A stretch of 64,000 bases of DNA from positions 559,445-623,444 of the forward strand of contig NZ_LIVQ01000003.1 in NCBI RefSeq assembly GCF_001905445.1, in the 5' to 3' direction. Both the position numbers and the translations under genes were made by a program. Positions 46,748 to 55,322 of this stretch are shown one piece after another. This DNA comes from Streptomyces sp. CB00455 (GTDB lineage Bacteria > Actinomycetota > Actinomycetes > Streptomycetales > Streptomycetaceae). Each line of letters starts with the position of its first letter. Position 1 is the first letter of the stretch. The notes under the pieces are model-generated. The model was not told the DNA's origin. It ran no database searches and saw only the letters and a list, made by a program, of their open reading frames with translations.

Positions 46748-47572
46748 CTACCAGCAGAGCCAGCCGAGGAAGCCGCAGTCCGCGGGTTTCGTGGGCGTCG
46801 GCTTCGGCGGCGCCGGCGGGGTGGGCGACGGCGCCGCGCTGCCGGAGGCGGTCGGCGAGGGCCTCCCCGACACGGTCGGCTTCACGGATCCCACCGGCGC
46901 GGGACTCCCGGACGCCGGTCCCGATGTCGCGGGGGCGGGCGCGGACGGCCCCGGCGCGGGCTGCGTGACGTCCGCGGGGGACACCGCGGCACCGGCCGTC
47001 TTCGTGGCGGCCACCCCGGCCTTCGCGACCCCGGAGGCCTTCCCGGACCCCACGGCCGAGGGCGCGGCGGGAGTCGGCGCACCCGACAGCGGCGCGGGCT
47101 GCTGCGGACCGGCGTCGTCGGTCAGGACCACCGTGGCCGCCCGGTCGGAACGCTCGCCTTCGGCGGCCATCCGGGCCACCACCAGCGAGCCCCCGGTCGC
47201 GAGCAGCATCCCGATGCCGATCAGGAGCACGGTCCGGCGACGCCTGCGGTGCGTGGCACGGCGGCGCGCGCCGGGTCTGCGTTCACCCGGCGCGGACAGC
47301 ACGACCAGCGAGTCGGCGTCCACCCCGGCCGGCGCCGAGTGCGCCGGCTCCTGCGCGAAGCCCCCCGCAGGCCCGGCGGGGGCGGCGGGCATCCCGGAGG
47401 CCGGCCACGCGGGCGAGGGCGTCCCGAACGCGGGCCCCGCGGACCCGGGCATCCCGGACGAGGGCCCGGCGGGCGCGGGCGCGGCGGGCATCAGGTACTC
47501 GGCCGGGGTTCCGCACCCGGCGCACGCCAGTGCGCCGTTGAGGTGCCTCCGGCAGGCGGGGCAGTAGTTCAT
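46748..47572 (-). CDS. zinc-ribbon, single-helix protein with long Pro/Ala tail
   Basis: 274 residues. The N-terminal zinc ribbon is MNYCPACRRHLNGALACAGC (CxxC...CxxC). A Pro/Gly/Ala linker, a basic stretch RRRATHRRRRR and one membrane helix (about 115-131) follow. About 130 residues of Pro/Ser/Ala/Thr tail end in PADCGFLGWLCW. The ribbon lies inside and the tail outside the membrane. The aromatic, two-cysteine C-terminus is striking and may be a small disulfide or membrane-inserting hook. The function is unknown. ATG 47572 is fixed by the ribbon. Confidence 0.78.
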   Translation of the reverse strand: MNYCPACRRHLNGALACAGCGTPAEYLMPAAPAPAGPSSGMPGSAGPAFGTPSPAWPASGMPAAPAGPAGGFAQEPAHSAPAGVDADSLVVLSAPGERRPGARRRATHRRRRRTVLLIGIGMLLATGGSLVVARMAAEGERSDRAATVVLTDDAGPQQPAPLSGAPTPAAPSAVGSGKASGVAKAGVAATKTAGAAVSPADVTQPAPGPSAPAPATSGPASGSPAPVGSVKPTVSGRPSPTASGSAAPSPTPPAPPKPTPTKPADCGFLGWLCW

Positions 47573-47638
47573 GGCGCCCGCAGGCTACGTGGTCACGGGC
47601 AACATCCGTATCCCGGGAACGTAAGGATCCTGTGTGGA

Positions 47639-48238
47639 ATGGTTGGCTCCATGACAGTCGAGCCGGGGCCGCGCACCCGGCCACCCTTCGGGCCGGCCGC
47701 CTTCCAGCTGGTGCTGCTGCGCAGGATGGCCGACTTCCAGCCGGATCTCGCCGAGGAGGGCCGCCGGCGCCTCGGCGCCTCGCTCGCCGACCAGCGGGAG
47801 GCCAACAGGCGCTGGCAGGCGATGGTCCGTTCCCGGTCCCGGGGCGCCCTGGCGCGCTACCGCTCGGTGCTCGGCCCGGCGGACCGCACCGAGCACCGCA
47901 GGATCGGCGACCTGGAGTGCGAGGCACTGATGTGGCCGGTGCCGCTCTGGCCGGACCTGCGCTTCGAGGTCCTGGCCGCGCCGGACGGGGCGGTGTGGAA
48001 CGAGTGGCTGGTGCGGGCCCCCGGCGCGCGGGGGCCCGCACTGGAGTCGCCGCAGGACCTGCGGCCCTGGTCGGCGACGGTGGACGAGGTGGCGCGCGCC
48101 TTCGCCCCGGTGCGGCCGATGGAGGGAACGGCGCCGACCCGCTGGCGCCTCGCCTTCACCGCGCAGGGCCGCTCCTGCGTGGCGGAGTTCACCTACGGCC
48201 TGCTCCAGCGGGTCTCGTGGCAGGACGAGGGCACGTAG
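47639..48238 (+). CDS. conserved-looking protein of unknown function
   Basis: 199 residues, soluble, Arg- and Trp-rich, no signal or helix. Blocks FGPAAFQLVLLRRMADFQPDLAEEG, VLGPADRTEHRRIGDLECEAL and LRPWSATVDEVARAF are coherent, and GC3 is normal, so the gene is real. ATG 47639 has AAGGA 11 bases upstream; ATG 47651 is the alternative. It is divergent from the zinc-ribbon gene and convergent with the lipase. I do not recognise a family. Confidence 0.65.
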   Translation: MVGSMTVEPGPRTRPPFGPAAFQLVLLRRMADFQPDLAEEGRRRLGASLADQREANRRWQAMVRSRSRGALARYRSVLGPADRTEHRRIGDLECEALMWPVPLWPDLRFEVLAAPDGAVWNEWLVRAPGARGPALESPQDLRPWSATVDEVARAFAPVRPMEGTAPTRWRLAFTAQGRSCVAEFTYGLLQRVSWQDEGT

Positions 48239-48267
48239 GAGGAGCCGGCGGTCCGGCTGCCCCTTCC

Positions 48268-49038
48268 TCAGGAGGCGAGGAAGGAGCGGACGGCGGCCGA
48301 GGTGGCGTCGTCACCGAGCAGGTCGTTGTGCGCCAGGCAGCCGACCGGCGTGTTGGCGGCTCCGGTCAGCGGGACGCTGTCGTCCGGGTTCACGACCTCG
48401 TCGCAGTTCGACCAGAAGGTCGCGTACCTCACCGCTCCCGGGGTCTCGTCCCCGGTGTTGAGGTTCCGGATCACGTAGGAGCCGGGGGTCATGTCCCGGC
48501 ACGCCTGGTCCCACAGCGCGCAGGCCCAGGCGGTGAAGGTGCCCCGGTTGGGGCCGGCCAGCGAGACCCAGCGGTCCACGGTGGCCGCGCCGCCGCCGAA
48601 CTTCACGTACCAGCGGCTGACCAGCGACCCGAAGGAGTGCGAGACGATGTCGACCTTGGCGGCGCCGGTCCGGCGGCGGACCTCGTCGACGTAGGCACCG
48701 AGCCGGCCGGAGAGGACCTCGTTGACCGACTGGTGGGTGTCGTAGCCCCACGAGAAGAGTTCCGTGTCGCCGTACCCGGCGGCCCGCAGGTCCTCGCGCA
48801 GGCTCCCCCAGACACCCGGATCGGCGTTGTAGCCGTGCACGAAGACCACCGGATTGCGCGATGACGCCTGTTCAGAGGCGTGTGCGGCGGCCCGGGCGGC
48901 GGCCCGGGCGGGGGCCTGGGCGGCGGTCTGGGCGGCAGCCTGGGCAGCGGCCGGGGCGGCGGCCTGGGCGGGGAGGGGCGCCAACAGCGCCAGGCAGAGT
49001 GTCAGGAGTGCCCATGGTCTCTGGCGGGCCGTCAGCAT
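48268..49038 (-). CDS. secreted triacylglycerol lipase / esterase
   Basis: 256 residues. The signal peptide ends near AQA/AAP (about 25). A 35-residue Ala/Gln/Arg repeat tract (QAAAQTAAQAPARAAARAA) follows, then an alpha/beta hydrolase: PVVFVHGYNADPGVWG (oxyanion HG), DIVSHSFGSLVSRWYV (Ser about 145), an Asp in NPDDSVPL and His in CLAHNDLL. Three or four cysteines would form extracellular disulfides. ATG 49038 has AAGGGGACC upstream. ACGCGC-GGGTA-GCGCGT (49059-49075) is a palindrome just upstream and a possible operator. Confidence 0.87.
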   Translation of the reverse strand: MLTARQRPWALLTLCLALLAPLPAQAAAPAAAQAAAQTAAQAPARAAARAAAHASEQASSRNPVVFVHGYNADPGVWGSLREDLRAAGYGDTELFSWGYDTHQSVNEVLSGRLGAYVDEVRRRTGAAKVDIVSHSFGSLVSRWYVKFGGGAATVDRWVSLAGPNRGTFTAWACALWDQACRDMTPGSYVIRNLNTGDETPGAVRYATFWSNCDEVVNPDDSVPLTGAANTPVGCLAHNDLLGDDATSAAVRSFLAS

Positions 49039-49248
49039 CGGGTCCCCTTTACCTTGTTACGCGCGGGTAGCGCGTGCGGTGCGCGCATGCTGCTGCCTGT
49101 CGGTACAGAAATCCACCCCCCTGCACGCGCGACCGACCCCCCGGCCGGAGCATCACAACGGGCGCCAAGCCCGAAATGCCCGGGATGATACATAAAGCGA
49201 CCGGCACTCAGCCGGTCTCCTGCGTCAGTGCTCTCGGGAGGTTCTGTC

Positions 49249-50286
49249 GTGACCGTCAGTCTTGAGCAGTTGCGCCGCTGCCACGTCGCCGTCGACCTGG
49301 GCGCGGCCAGGACCCGCGTGTACGTCAAGGGCGCCGGACTCGTCGTCGACGAGCCCAGCGTCGCCGCGGTGAACACACGGACCGGGGCGCTGATCGCCGT
49401 CGGGACCTTCGCCGAACGGATGACCGGCCGCACACCCGACTACATCCGGGTCGTGCGTCCCGTCTCCGGCGGCACCGTCGTCGACATCGAGATGGCCCAG
49501 CGGATGCTGCGCCACCTGCTCGGCGAGAAGCTCCGGCGCGCCCTGCGCCGCAAGCCGCGCCTGCGGGCCGCGGCCTGCACCCCGCACGATGCGGACCCGC
49601 TGGCCCAGCGGGCGACCGTGGAGACCCTCGTCGGGCTGGGCGCCCGTCGCGTCGAGCTGGTGGACACCCTGATCGCGGCGGCCGTCGGCTGCGGCCTGCC
49701 CGTGGAGCAGCCGACCGCGACGATGATCATGGTGTGCGGGGCCGCGGCCACCCAGGTCGCCGTGCTGTCCCTCGGCTCGATCGTCACCGCCCAGCGGATC
49801 CCCGTCGGCGGCGAGGCCATCGACCACGCGGTGGTCCAGCACCTGCGCCACGCGCACGAGCTGATGCTGCCCAGCCAGGCCGTCCGGCCCCTGCAGGTGG
49901 CCCTGCACGGCAACGGCATCACCGCCGACGGCCCGGCCTCCACCCTCATCCACGGCCGCGATGTGGCCACCGGACTGGCCCGTTCCGTCCACGTGGACAC
50001 CGCCGCGGTGCGCGACGCCATCCACACTCCGCTGACCGCCGTCCTGGACGGCATCGGAAAGGTGCTGCGGGACTGCCCGCCGGACCTGGTCGCGGACCTG
50101 ACGGACCGGGGGATCATGATGGTGGGAGGCAGCGCCCTGCTGCCCGGCCTGGACCAGATGCTCCGCGACGCCACCGGCATGCCCGTCGCCATCGCGGAGC
50201 GGCCGGACGTGTGCGCCGTGCTCGGCCTCGGCGCGATGCTGGAAGGGAAGATCGCCCCCATGGTTCTGAACCCGCTGGCCGGATGA
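49249..50286 (+). CDS. MreB/Mbl-like actin-fold protein with eroded ATPase motifs
   Basis: 345 residues. HVAVDLGAARTRVYVKGAGLVVDEPSVAAV is the MreB phosphate-1 region, and GRTPDYIRVVRPVSGG and MVGGSALLPGLDQM are also MreB-like. Motifs that matter for ATP are changed: the phosphate-2 loop DIGGGTTE reads VCGAAATQ (about 162), and the EEPMAAAIGAG block reads VDTLIAAAVGCG. It may bind nucleotide weakly or work as a partner of a true MreB in spore-wall synthesis, as proposed for Mbl. GTG 49249 has GGGAGG 7 bases upstream. The stop overlaps the kinase start (ATGA). Confidence 0.83.
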   Translation: MTVSLEQLRRCHVAVDLGAARTRVYVKGAGLVVDEPSVAAVNTRTGALIAVGTFAERMTGRTPDYIRVVRPVSGGTVVDIEMAQRMLRHLLGEKLRRALRRKPRLRAAACTPHDADPLAQRATVETLVGLGARRVELVDTLIAAAVGCGLPVEQPTATMIMVCGAAATQVAVLSLGSIVTAQRIPVGGEAIDHAVVQHLRHAHELMLPSQAVRPLQVALHGNGITADGPASTLIHGRDVATGLARSVHVDTAAVRDAIHTPLTAVLDGIGKVLRDCPPDLVADLTDRGIMMVGGSALLPGLDQMLRDATGMPVAIAERPDVCAVLGLGAMLEGKIAPMVLNPLAG

Positions 50287-51908
50287 CGCAGGGCGAACCG
50301 GATCCGGCGTCGGCCCCGGATCCGGCGTCGGCATCGGCATCGGCATCGGCATCGGCATCGGAGCAGGAGAGGGAGCAGGCGAGTCTCCCCCTGCTGCTGG
50401 AGGCGGTGCTGAGCGTCGGCTCCGAGCTGGAGCTGCACGCCACGCTCCAGCACATCGTGGACTCGGCGGCCGAGCTCTGCTCGGCGCGCTACGGAGCGCT
50501 CGGGGTCGTCGACCCCGAGCGCGTCCGGCTGACCGACCTGTTCACGGCCGGGATGACCGGGGCCGAGCGGGCCGCGATCCCGCGCCTGCCGGACGGGCGT
50601 TCCGGGCTGCTCGGCGCCCTCATCAACGACCCGCGCCCGCTCGTGCTGGACGACCTGACCCGGGACCCGCGGGCGGCCGGCTTCCCGCCGGGACACCCGC
50701 CCATGCACAGCCTCCTGGGCGTCCCGATCCGGGTGCACACGGAGGTCTTCGGCAATCTGTACCTCACCGAGAAGCGCGGCGGCGGCTCCTTCACCGACGA
50801 GGACCTGGCCCTGCTGCGCGTCCTGGCCTCGCAGGCGGGGATAGCGATCGGCAACGCCCGGCTCTACGAGACCGCCCGCCGGCGCGAGCGCTGGATCGAG
50901 GGCGCCGCCGCCGTGACCACCACCCTGCTGGCCGGCAGCCCGGCGGCGGACGCGCTGATGTGCGTGGCCGAGCGGGCCCGGCTGCTGGCGGACGCGGCGG
51001 CCGGGGTGGTGCTCCAGCCGACCCCCGAGGGCGGCATGGAGATCGTGGCCGCCTCCGCGCAGGGGGACCCCGGGGACCTGGTGGGAACGTCGATCGCCCC
51101 CGGTTCGCCGGTGCTGGAACAGCTCCTGGGCGGCGAGCCGGTCTTCATAGAGGACTCGGCCACGGACCCCCGGATGACCACGCACGTCCGGGAACGGTTC
51201 GGGCCCAGCATGATGCTCCCGCTCCAGAGCGGCGGCCAGCTGATCGGCACCCTGGCCCTGCCGCGGGCCCGGGGCGGGCGCCCGTACGACGCGGTGGAGC
51301 GGCTGCTGGCCTCTCAGTTCGCGTCGCAGGCGGCCCTGGCCCTCGTGCTGGCCGACGCCCAGCACGACCGGGAGCAGCTCGCGGTGTACGAGGACCGCGA
51401 CCGGATCGCCCGGGACCTGCACGACCTGGTGGTGCAGCGGTTGTTCGCGACGGAGATGATGCTGGAGTCCACCCGGCGGCGCTCCGCCAACGCTCCGGAC
51501 GGGGACACCGTCGGTGACGAGCTCGGCCGGGCCGTCGACGAGCTGGACTCCACGATCCAGGAGGTCCGGACGGCCATCTTCGCCCTCCAGCAGCCCCCGA
51601 CCGACGCTCCGACGACCTTCCGGGGACGGGTCCTGCGGGAGACGGGCGGGGCGGCGGTGCTGCTCGGCTTCCAGCCGTCGGTGCACTTCGCGGGGGCGGT
51701 GGACGCCCTGGTGGCGGAACCGGTGGCGGGCGATCTGCTGGCCGCCCTGCGCGGCGCCCTGGCGGCGGCGCACCGGCGCAGCGAGGTCACCTCCATCGAG
51801 GTGACGGTGGACGCGACCCCCGCCCGGGTCGTCCTGACGGTAACGGACGACGGCCGCACACCCCCGGGCACCAGGGGCACGACGATCACCTGGCATTCCC
51901 CCCTCTGA
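50283..51908 (+). CDS. GAF-GAF histidine kinase (DevS-like) with degenerate ATPase domain
   Basis: 541 residues. An (AS)n tract from a GGCATC repeat is at 12-25. GAF 1 spans about 40-185 and GAF 2 about 200-355 (DLVGTSIAPGSPV; MMLPLQSGGQLIGTLALPRA). The HisKA_3 box DRDRIARDLHDLVVQRLFA (about 371-389) keeps the phospho-acceptor His. The ATPase domain is eroded: the N-box Asn is lost (LRGALAAAHRRS), and after VTDDGRTPPGTRG the G2 region is missing, ending TTITWHSPL. Coupled to the MreB-like gene by ATGA. No response regulator adjoins. Autophosphorylation seems unlikely. Confidence 0.85.
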   Translation: MTQGEPDPASAPDPASASASASASASEQEREQASLPLLLEAVLSVGSELELHATLQHIVDSAAELCSARYGALGVVDPERVRLTDLFTAGMTGAERAAIPRLPDGRSGLLGALINDPRPLVLDDLTRDPRAAGFPPGHPPMHSLLGVPIRVHTEVFGNLYLTEKRGGGSFTDEDLALLRVLASQAGIAIGNARLYETARRRERWIEGAAAVTTTLLAGSPAADALMCVAERARLLADAAAGVVLQPTPEGGMEIVAASAQGDPGDLVGTSIAPGSPVLEQLLGGEPVFIEDSATDPRMTTHVRERFGPSMMLPLQSGGQLIGTLALPRARGGRPYDAVERLLASQFASQAALALVLADAQHDREQLAVYEDRDRIARDLHDLVVQRLFATEMMLESTRRRSANAPDGDTVGDELGRAVDELDSTIQEVRTAIFALQQPPTDAPTTFRGRVLRETGGAAVLLGFQPSVHFAGAVDALVAEPVAGDLLAALRGALAAAHRRSEVTSIEVTVDATPARVVLTVTDDGRTPPGTRGTTITWHSPL

Positions 51909-51963
51909 CCCCACCGCCCGCAAAAACCACCCGAGCCGGCCAAACCCTGAACGCCCCGCCCAC

Positions 51964-52420
51964 CCCCACCGGCGCCCGAACCGCAGGGCCGACCACCGAG
52001 CCCCGCCAGCGGTTGGGACGGAGGGCCGACCCTCCGGCCTCGTCGGCGTCCGAGCCGCGGAGCCGACCCCCAGCCCCACCGGCGTTTGAGGCGCGGGGCC
52101 AACCATCCAGCCTCGTCGGCGTCCGAGCCGCGGGGCCAACCCCCAGCCCCGCCGGCGTTTGAGGCGCGGGGCACGGGGCGGAGCCCCGGACTCTCCACCC
52201 CCACCGGCGTCCAAGACGCAGGGCCGAACCACCCACCCCCGCCCGCGGTTGAGACGGGGGCCAGCCACCCAGCCCCACTGGCGCTTGAGGCGCGGGGCCG
52301 ACCATCCAGCCCCGCCGGCGTTTGAGGCGCGGGGCGCGGGGCGCAGCCCCGGACTCTCCAGCCCCGCCGGCGCTTGAGGCGCGGGGCACGGGGCGGAGCC
52401 CCGGGGCTGTGGTCCACGCC
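51964..52420. repeat. array of about 11 imperfect intergenic repeat units
   Basis: The unit is approximately CCAGCCCCGCCGGCGTTTGAGGCGCGGGGCCGACCA (about 37 bp). Three longer copies (52150, 52311, 52363) add CACGGGGCGGAGCCCCGGACTCT, a self-complementary tail. Cores alternate GGCGTTTGAGG, GGCGTCCGAGC, GCGGTTGAGA and GGCGCTTGAGG. Units start near 51964, 52000, 52040, 52077, 52115, 52150, 52200, 52240, 52275, 52311 and 52363. This element is known as a scattered Streptomyces intergenic repeat; here it forms a tandem array between the kinase and carboxylase genes. Confidence 0.85.
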
Positions 52421-52471
52421 CCCGCCCACCCGGGGCTGCTCCTCCATCCCGCCCAGCCCTAGGGTGGCCCC

Positions 52472-53836
52472 GTGACGACGACCCGCCTCTCGGCCCGCGC
52501 AGCCATCGCCTCCGTCGCCGACCCCGGCAGCTTCGCCGAACTCGCCCCTCCCGCCGGACAGTCACCGCCCGACGGCCCCCTGGCCTGGGCCGGTTACGAC
52601 GACTCCCGCGCCCGCGCCACCACCCGCACCGGCGAGCACGAGTCCGTCGTCACCGGCACCGCCCGCATCGGCGGCCGCGAAGCCGCCGTCGTCTCCTTCG
52701 AGTTCGGCTTCCTCGGCGGATCGCTCGGCCAGCGCACCGGAGACCGGCTCGAAGCCGCGTACACCCACGCCCGCGAGCACGGCCTTCCCCTCCTGTCCCT
52801 GATCGCCACCGGCGGCTCCCGGATGCAGGAGGGCATGCTCGCCCTGACCCAGCTCCAGCGCGTGGCACGCCAGTGCGTCCTGACCCGGGCCGCCGGCCTC
52901 CCCCAGATCGCCGTCCTGCGCGACCCGACCACCGGCGGCGGCTGGGCCACCCTCGGGGTGGGGGCGGACGTCGTCCTCGCGCTGCCCGGGGCCCAGGTCG
53001 GCTTCGCCGGCTCCCGGGTGCGGCCCGCCGACGCCGACCCGGCCGCGTACTGCGCCGAGGGGCAGTACGCCACCGGTCACGTGGACGCCGTCGTCCCCGC
53101 CACCGAGCTCCGCGCGACCCTCGCCGACTGGCTCCGCGTACTGACCGCGCCCCGTCCCGACGGCCCCGTGGAGCCCCCGGCCGCGCTGGCGGCCGTCCCG
53201 CCCCCCGCGACCGGCTGGGACGCCGTCCGCCGGGCCCGCCACCCGGACCGACCGCACGCCCCGGCCTACCTGGACGCCCACTTCACCCTGCGCCTGCCCC
53301 TCTCCGGGGACCGGGCCGGCGGCACCGACCCCGGCATGCTGTGCGGATTCGGGCTGCGCGGGGGCCGGGTGGTGGCGTACGCCGCCCAGTGCGGCACCGC
53401 CACCCGCCCGGCCGGGTACCGTACGGCCGCCCGCGTCATCCGGCTCGCGGACCGGCTCGGCATCCCCGTGCTGACGCTGGTGGACACCCCCGGCGCCGCG
53501 AACGACGCCGCCGCCGAACACGCGGGCGCCGGCGCGGCGATCGCGGACACCTTCGCCGCGGTGGCGGCCGCCACCGTCCCCGTCACCACCCTCGTGATCG
53601 GCGAGGGCGGCTCGGGCGGCGCCCTGGCCCTGGCCGCGCCGGGCAACACCTGGGTGACCCCGGACAGCTACTTCTCGGTCATCGCCCCGGAGATGGCGGC
53701 CGCCATCCTCAAACGGCCGCCGGCGGCCGCCGCGGCCACGGCGGACCAGCTCCGCATCCGCCCGCAGGACCTCGTGGCCCTGGGGGTCGCCCGCGGCATC
53801 GTGGCCGCGCCCCCGGATCCGGCCCCGGGGGTCTGA
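52472..53836 (+). CDS. acyl-CoA carboxylase carboxyltransferase-like protein
   Basis: 454 residues, a single-chain AccD-AccA-like crotonase-fold tandem. The N half has EAAVVSFEFGFLGGSLG, LLSLIATGGSRMQEGM and DPTTGGGWATLG. The C half has LTLVDTPGAANDAAAEHAG and VIGEGGSGGALALAAPGN, the oxyanion-forming Gly clusters. No zinc ribbon is present. It should transfer CO2 from biotin to an acyl-CoA, though no biotin-carrier partner is nearby. GTG 52472 is preceded at 6 bases by TAGGGT (leaderless). Confidence 0.85.
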   Translation: MTTTRLSARAAIASVADPGSFAELAPPAGQSPPDGPLAWAGYDDSRARATTRTGEHESVVTGTARIGGREAAVVSFEFGFLGGSLGQRTGDRLEAAYTHAREHGLPLLSLIATGGSRMQEGMLALTQLQRVARQCVLTRAAGLPQIAVLRDPTTGGGWATLGVGADVVLALPGAQVGFAGSRVRPADADPAAYCAEGQYATGHVDAVVPATELRATLADWLRVLTAPRPDGPVEPPAALAAVPPPATGWDAVRRARHPDRPHAPAYLDAHFTLRLPLSGDRAGGTDPGMLCGFGLRGGRVVAYAAQCGTATRPAGYRTAARVIRLADRLGIPVLTLVDTPGAANDAAAEHAGAGAAIADTFAAVAAATVPVTTLVIGEGGSGGALALAAPGNTWVTPDSYFSVIAPEMAAAILKRPPAAAAATADQLRIRPQDLVALGVARGIVAAPPDPAPGV

Positions 53837-53842
53837 CGGGCG

Positions 53843-55105
53843 TCAGGCCTGCGGCGACCGCGCGTCGTAGCGGGCGAAGTCCCGCCACCGCAGCGCGAGC
53901 AGTCCCAGCACCAGGACACAGGCCAGGCCCCCGCCCGTGATGGCCACGGTCGGCGAGGTCAGGTCCGCGACGGTTCCGGCGAGGAAGTCACCGAGGCGGG
54001 GGCCGCCCGCGACGACCACGATGAAGACGCCCTGGAGGCGGCCCCGCATCTCGTCCGGGGTCGCGGCCTGGAGCATCGTGCTGCGGAACACCATCGAGAC
54101 GGTGTCCGCGCACCCGGCCAGGGCCAGGAACAACAGGCCGAGCCAAAGATTCCGGGTCAGCCCGAAGACGGCGATGGCCAGCCCCCATGCGGCGACCGAG
54201 AGCAGTATCGCCAGCCCGTGCCGGCGGATGCGGCCCTGCCAGCCGGAGAACAGACCGCCCAGCAGCGCCCCGGCGGCGGGCGCGGCCGCCAGCAGGCCGA
54301 CCGTCTTGGCGTCGCCGCCGAACCACAGGACGGCGACGGCCGGGAAGAGCGCCCGGGGATGCGCCAGCACCATGGCGGCCATGTCGGAGAAGAAGGTCAT
54401 CCGGATGTTGGGCCGGGTCCCGAGGAACCGCAGGCCGTCGGCGACGGACGCCTTCCCCCGCGCCCCCTCGGCCCGGTCGGGCCGCATCGACGGCAGCCGC
54501 CACATCGCGTACAGGGCGGCGGCGAAGGTCACCGCGTCGATCAGGTACGCCGCCTGGTAGCCCCACCATCCGACGATCAGACCGCCCAGCATCGGGCCGG
54601 CCATCATCCCGGAGGTCATCGTCACGGAGTTCAGGGCGTTGGCCGCCGGCAGCTGCTCCGCCGGCAGCAGCCGCGGGATCATGGCGGACCGGGCGGGCCC
54701 GGTGAGGGCCCCGCACACCGCCTGCAGCGCGACGACGGCGTACAGGAACCAGACCCGGTGGTAGCCGAGCAGTGCGGCGGCGGCCAGCGCGAACGACAGT
54801 GCGGCCGCGCCGAGCGAGCTGTAGAGGCCGAGCTTGCGCCGGTCCACGGTGTCGGCGATGGCGCCGCCGTAGAGGCCGAAGACGATCAGCGGGACGAGGG
54901 AGAAGAGTCCGACGAGTCCCACGGAGAAGCTGGAGCGGGTGGTGTCGTAGACCTGGAGCGAGATCGCGAGCGCGGTCATCGCCTGCCCGACCGTGGAGAT
55001 CGTGCCGCCGACCCACAGCCGGCGGTAGTCGGGGGACGTGCGCAGCGGGGTGAGGTCGGCGAATATGCGCCGTCGGGCCGGGGCGGGGGCGGTCGTACGA
55101 GTCAC
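53843..55105 (-). CDS. MFS transporter (enterobactin-exporter-like MFS_3)
   Basis: 420 residues, 12 helices. RTSPDYRRLWVGGTISTVGQ at the start, GGAIADTVDRRKL (motif A) and GMMAGPMLGGLIVGWWG (motif C-like) match the MFS_3 group that exports siderophores, macrolides and similar compounds. GTG 55105 has TATCAT ending 5 bases upstream, so the message is probably leaderless. Its end is 6 bases from the convergent carboxyltransferase stop. The substrate is unknown. Confidence 0.9.
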   Translation of the reverse strand: MTRTTAPAPARRRIFADLTPLRTSPDYRRLWVGGTISTVGQAMTALAISLQVYDTTRSSFSVGLVGLFSLVPLIVFGLYGGAIADTVDRRKLGLYSSLGAAALSFALAAAALLGYHRVWFLYAVVALQAVCGALTGPARSAMIPRLLPAEQLPAANALNSVTMTSGMMAGPMLGGLIVGWWGYQAAYLIDAVTFAAALYAMWRLPSMRPDRAEGARGKASVADGLRFLGTRPNIRMTFFSDMAAMVLAHPRALFPAVAVLWFGGDAKTVGLLAAAPAAGALLGGLFSGWQGRIRRHGLAILLSVAAWGLAIAVFGLTRNLWLGLLFLALAGCADTVSMVFRSTMLQAATPDEMRGRLQGVFIVVVAGGPRLGDFLAGTVADLTSPTVAITGGGLACVLVLGLLALRWRDFARYDARSPQA

Positions 55106-55322
55106 AGCGGATGATAACCACCGGTCCGGCGCCGCCCCCGGGGCGGCTGCGCCCCCCCGCCACACATCCGCAACAGTCGGCCCATGCTGCTCCGGCGTCC
55201 CGGGGCGGCCGGGCGCTTGCCGGTAACCCGCCACTGCCACCGGACATTTGACCGAATCGGCGTGCGCTTCCGCCGTCGTGTTCGGCTCATGATGAAAAGA
55301 CTCGTATGTCCAGGGAGGCGTA

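Noticed and set aside
51964..52420. The repeat array as a CRISPR
   Set aside because: Repeats are imperfect, essentially contiguous with no spacers of unique sequence, and no cas gene is nearby.
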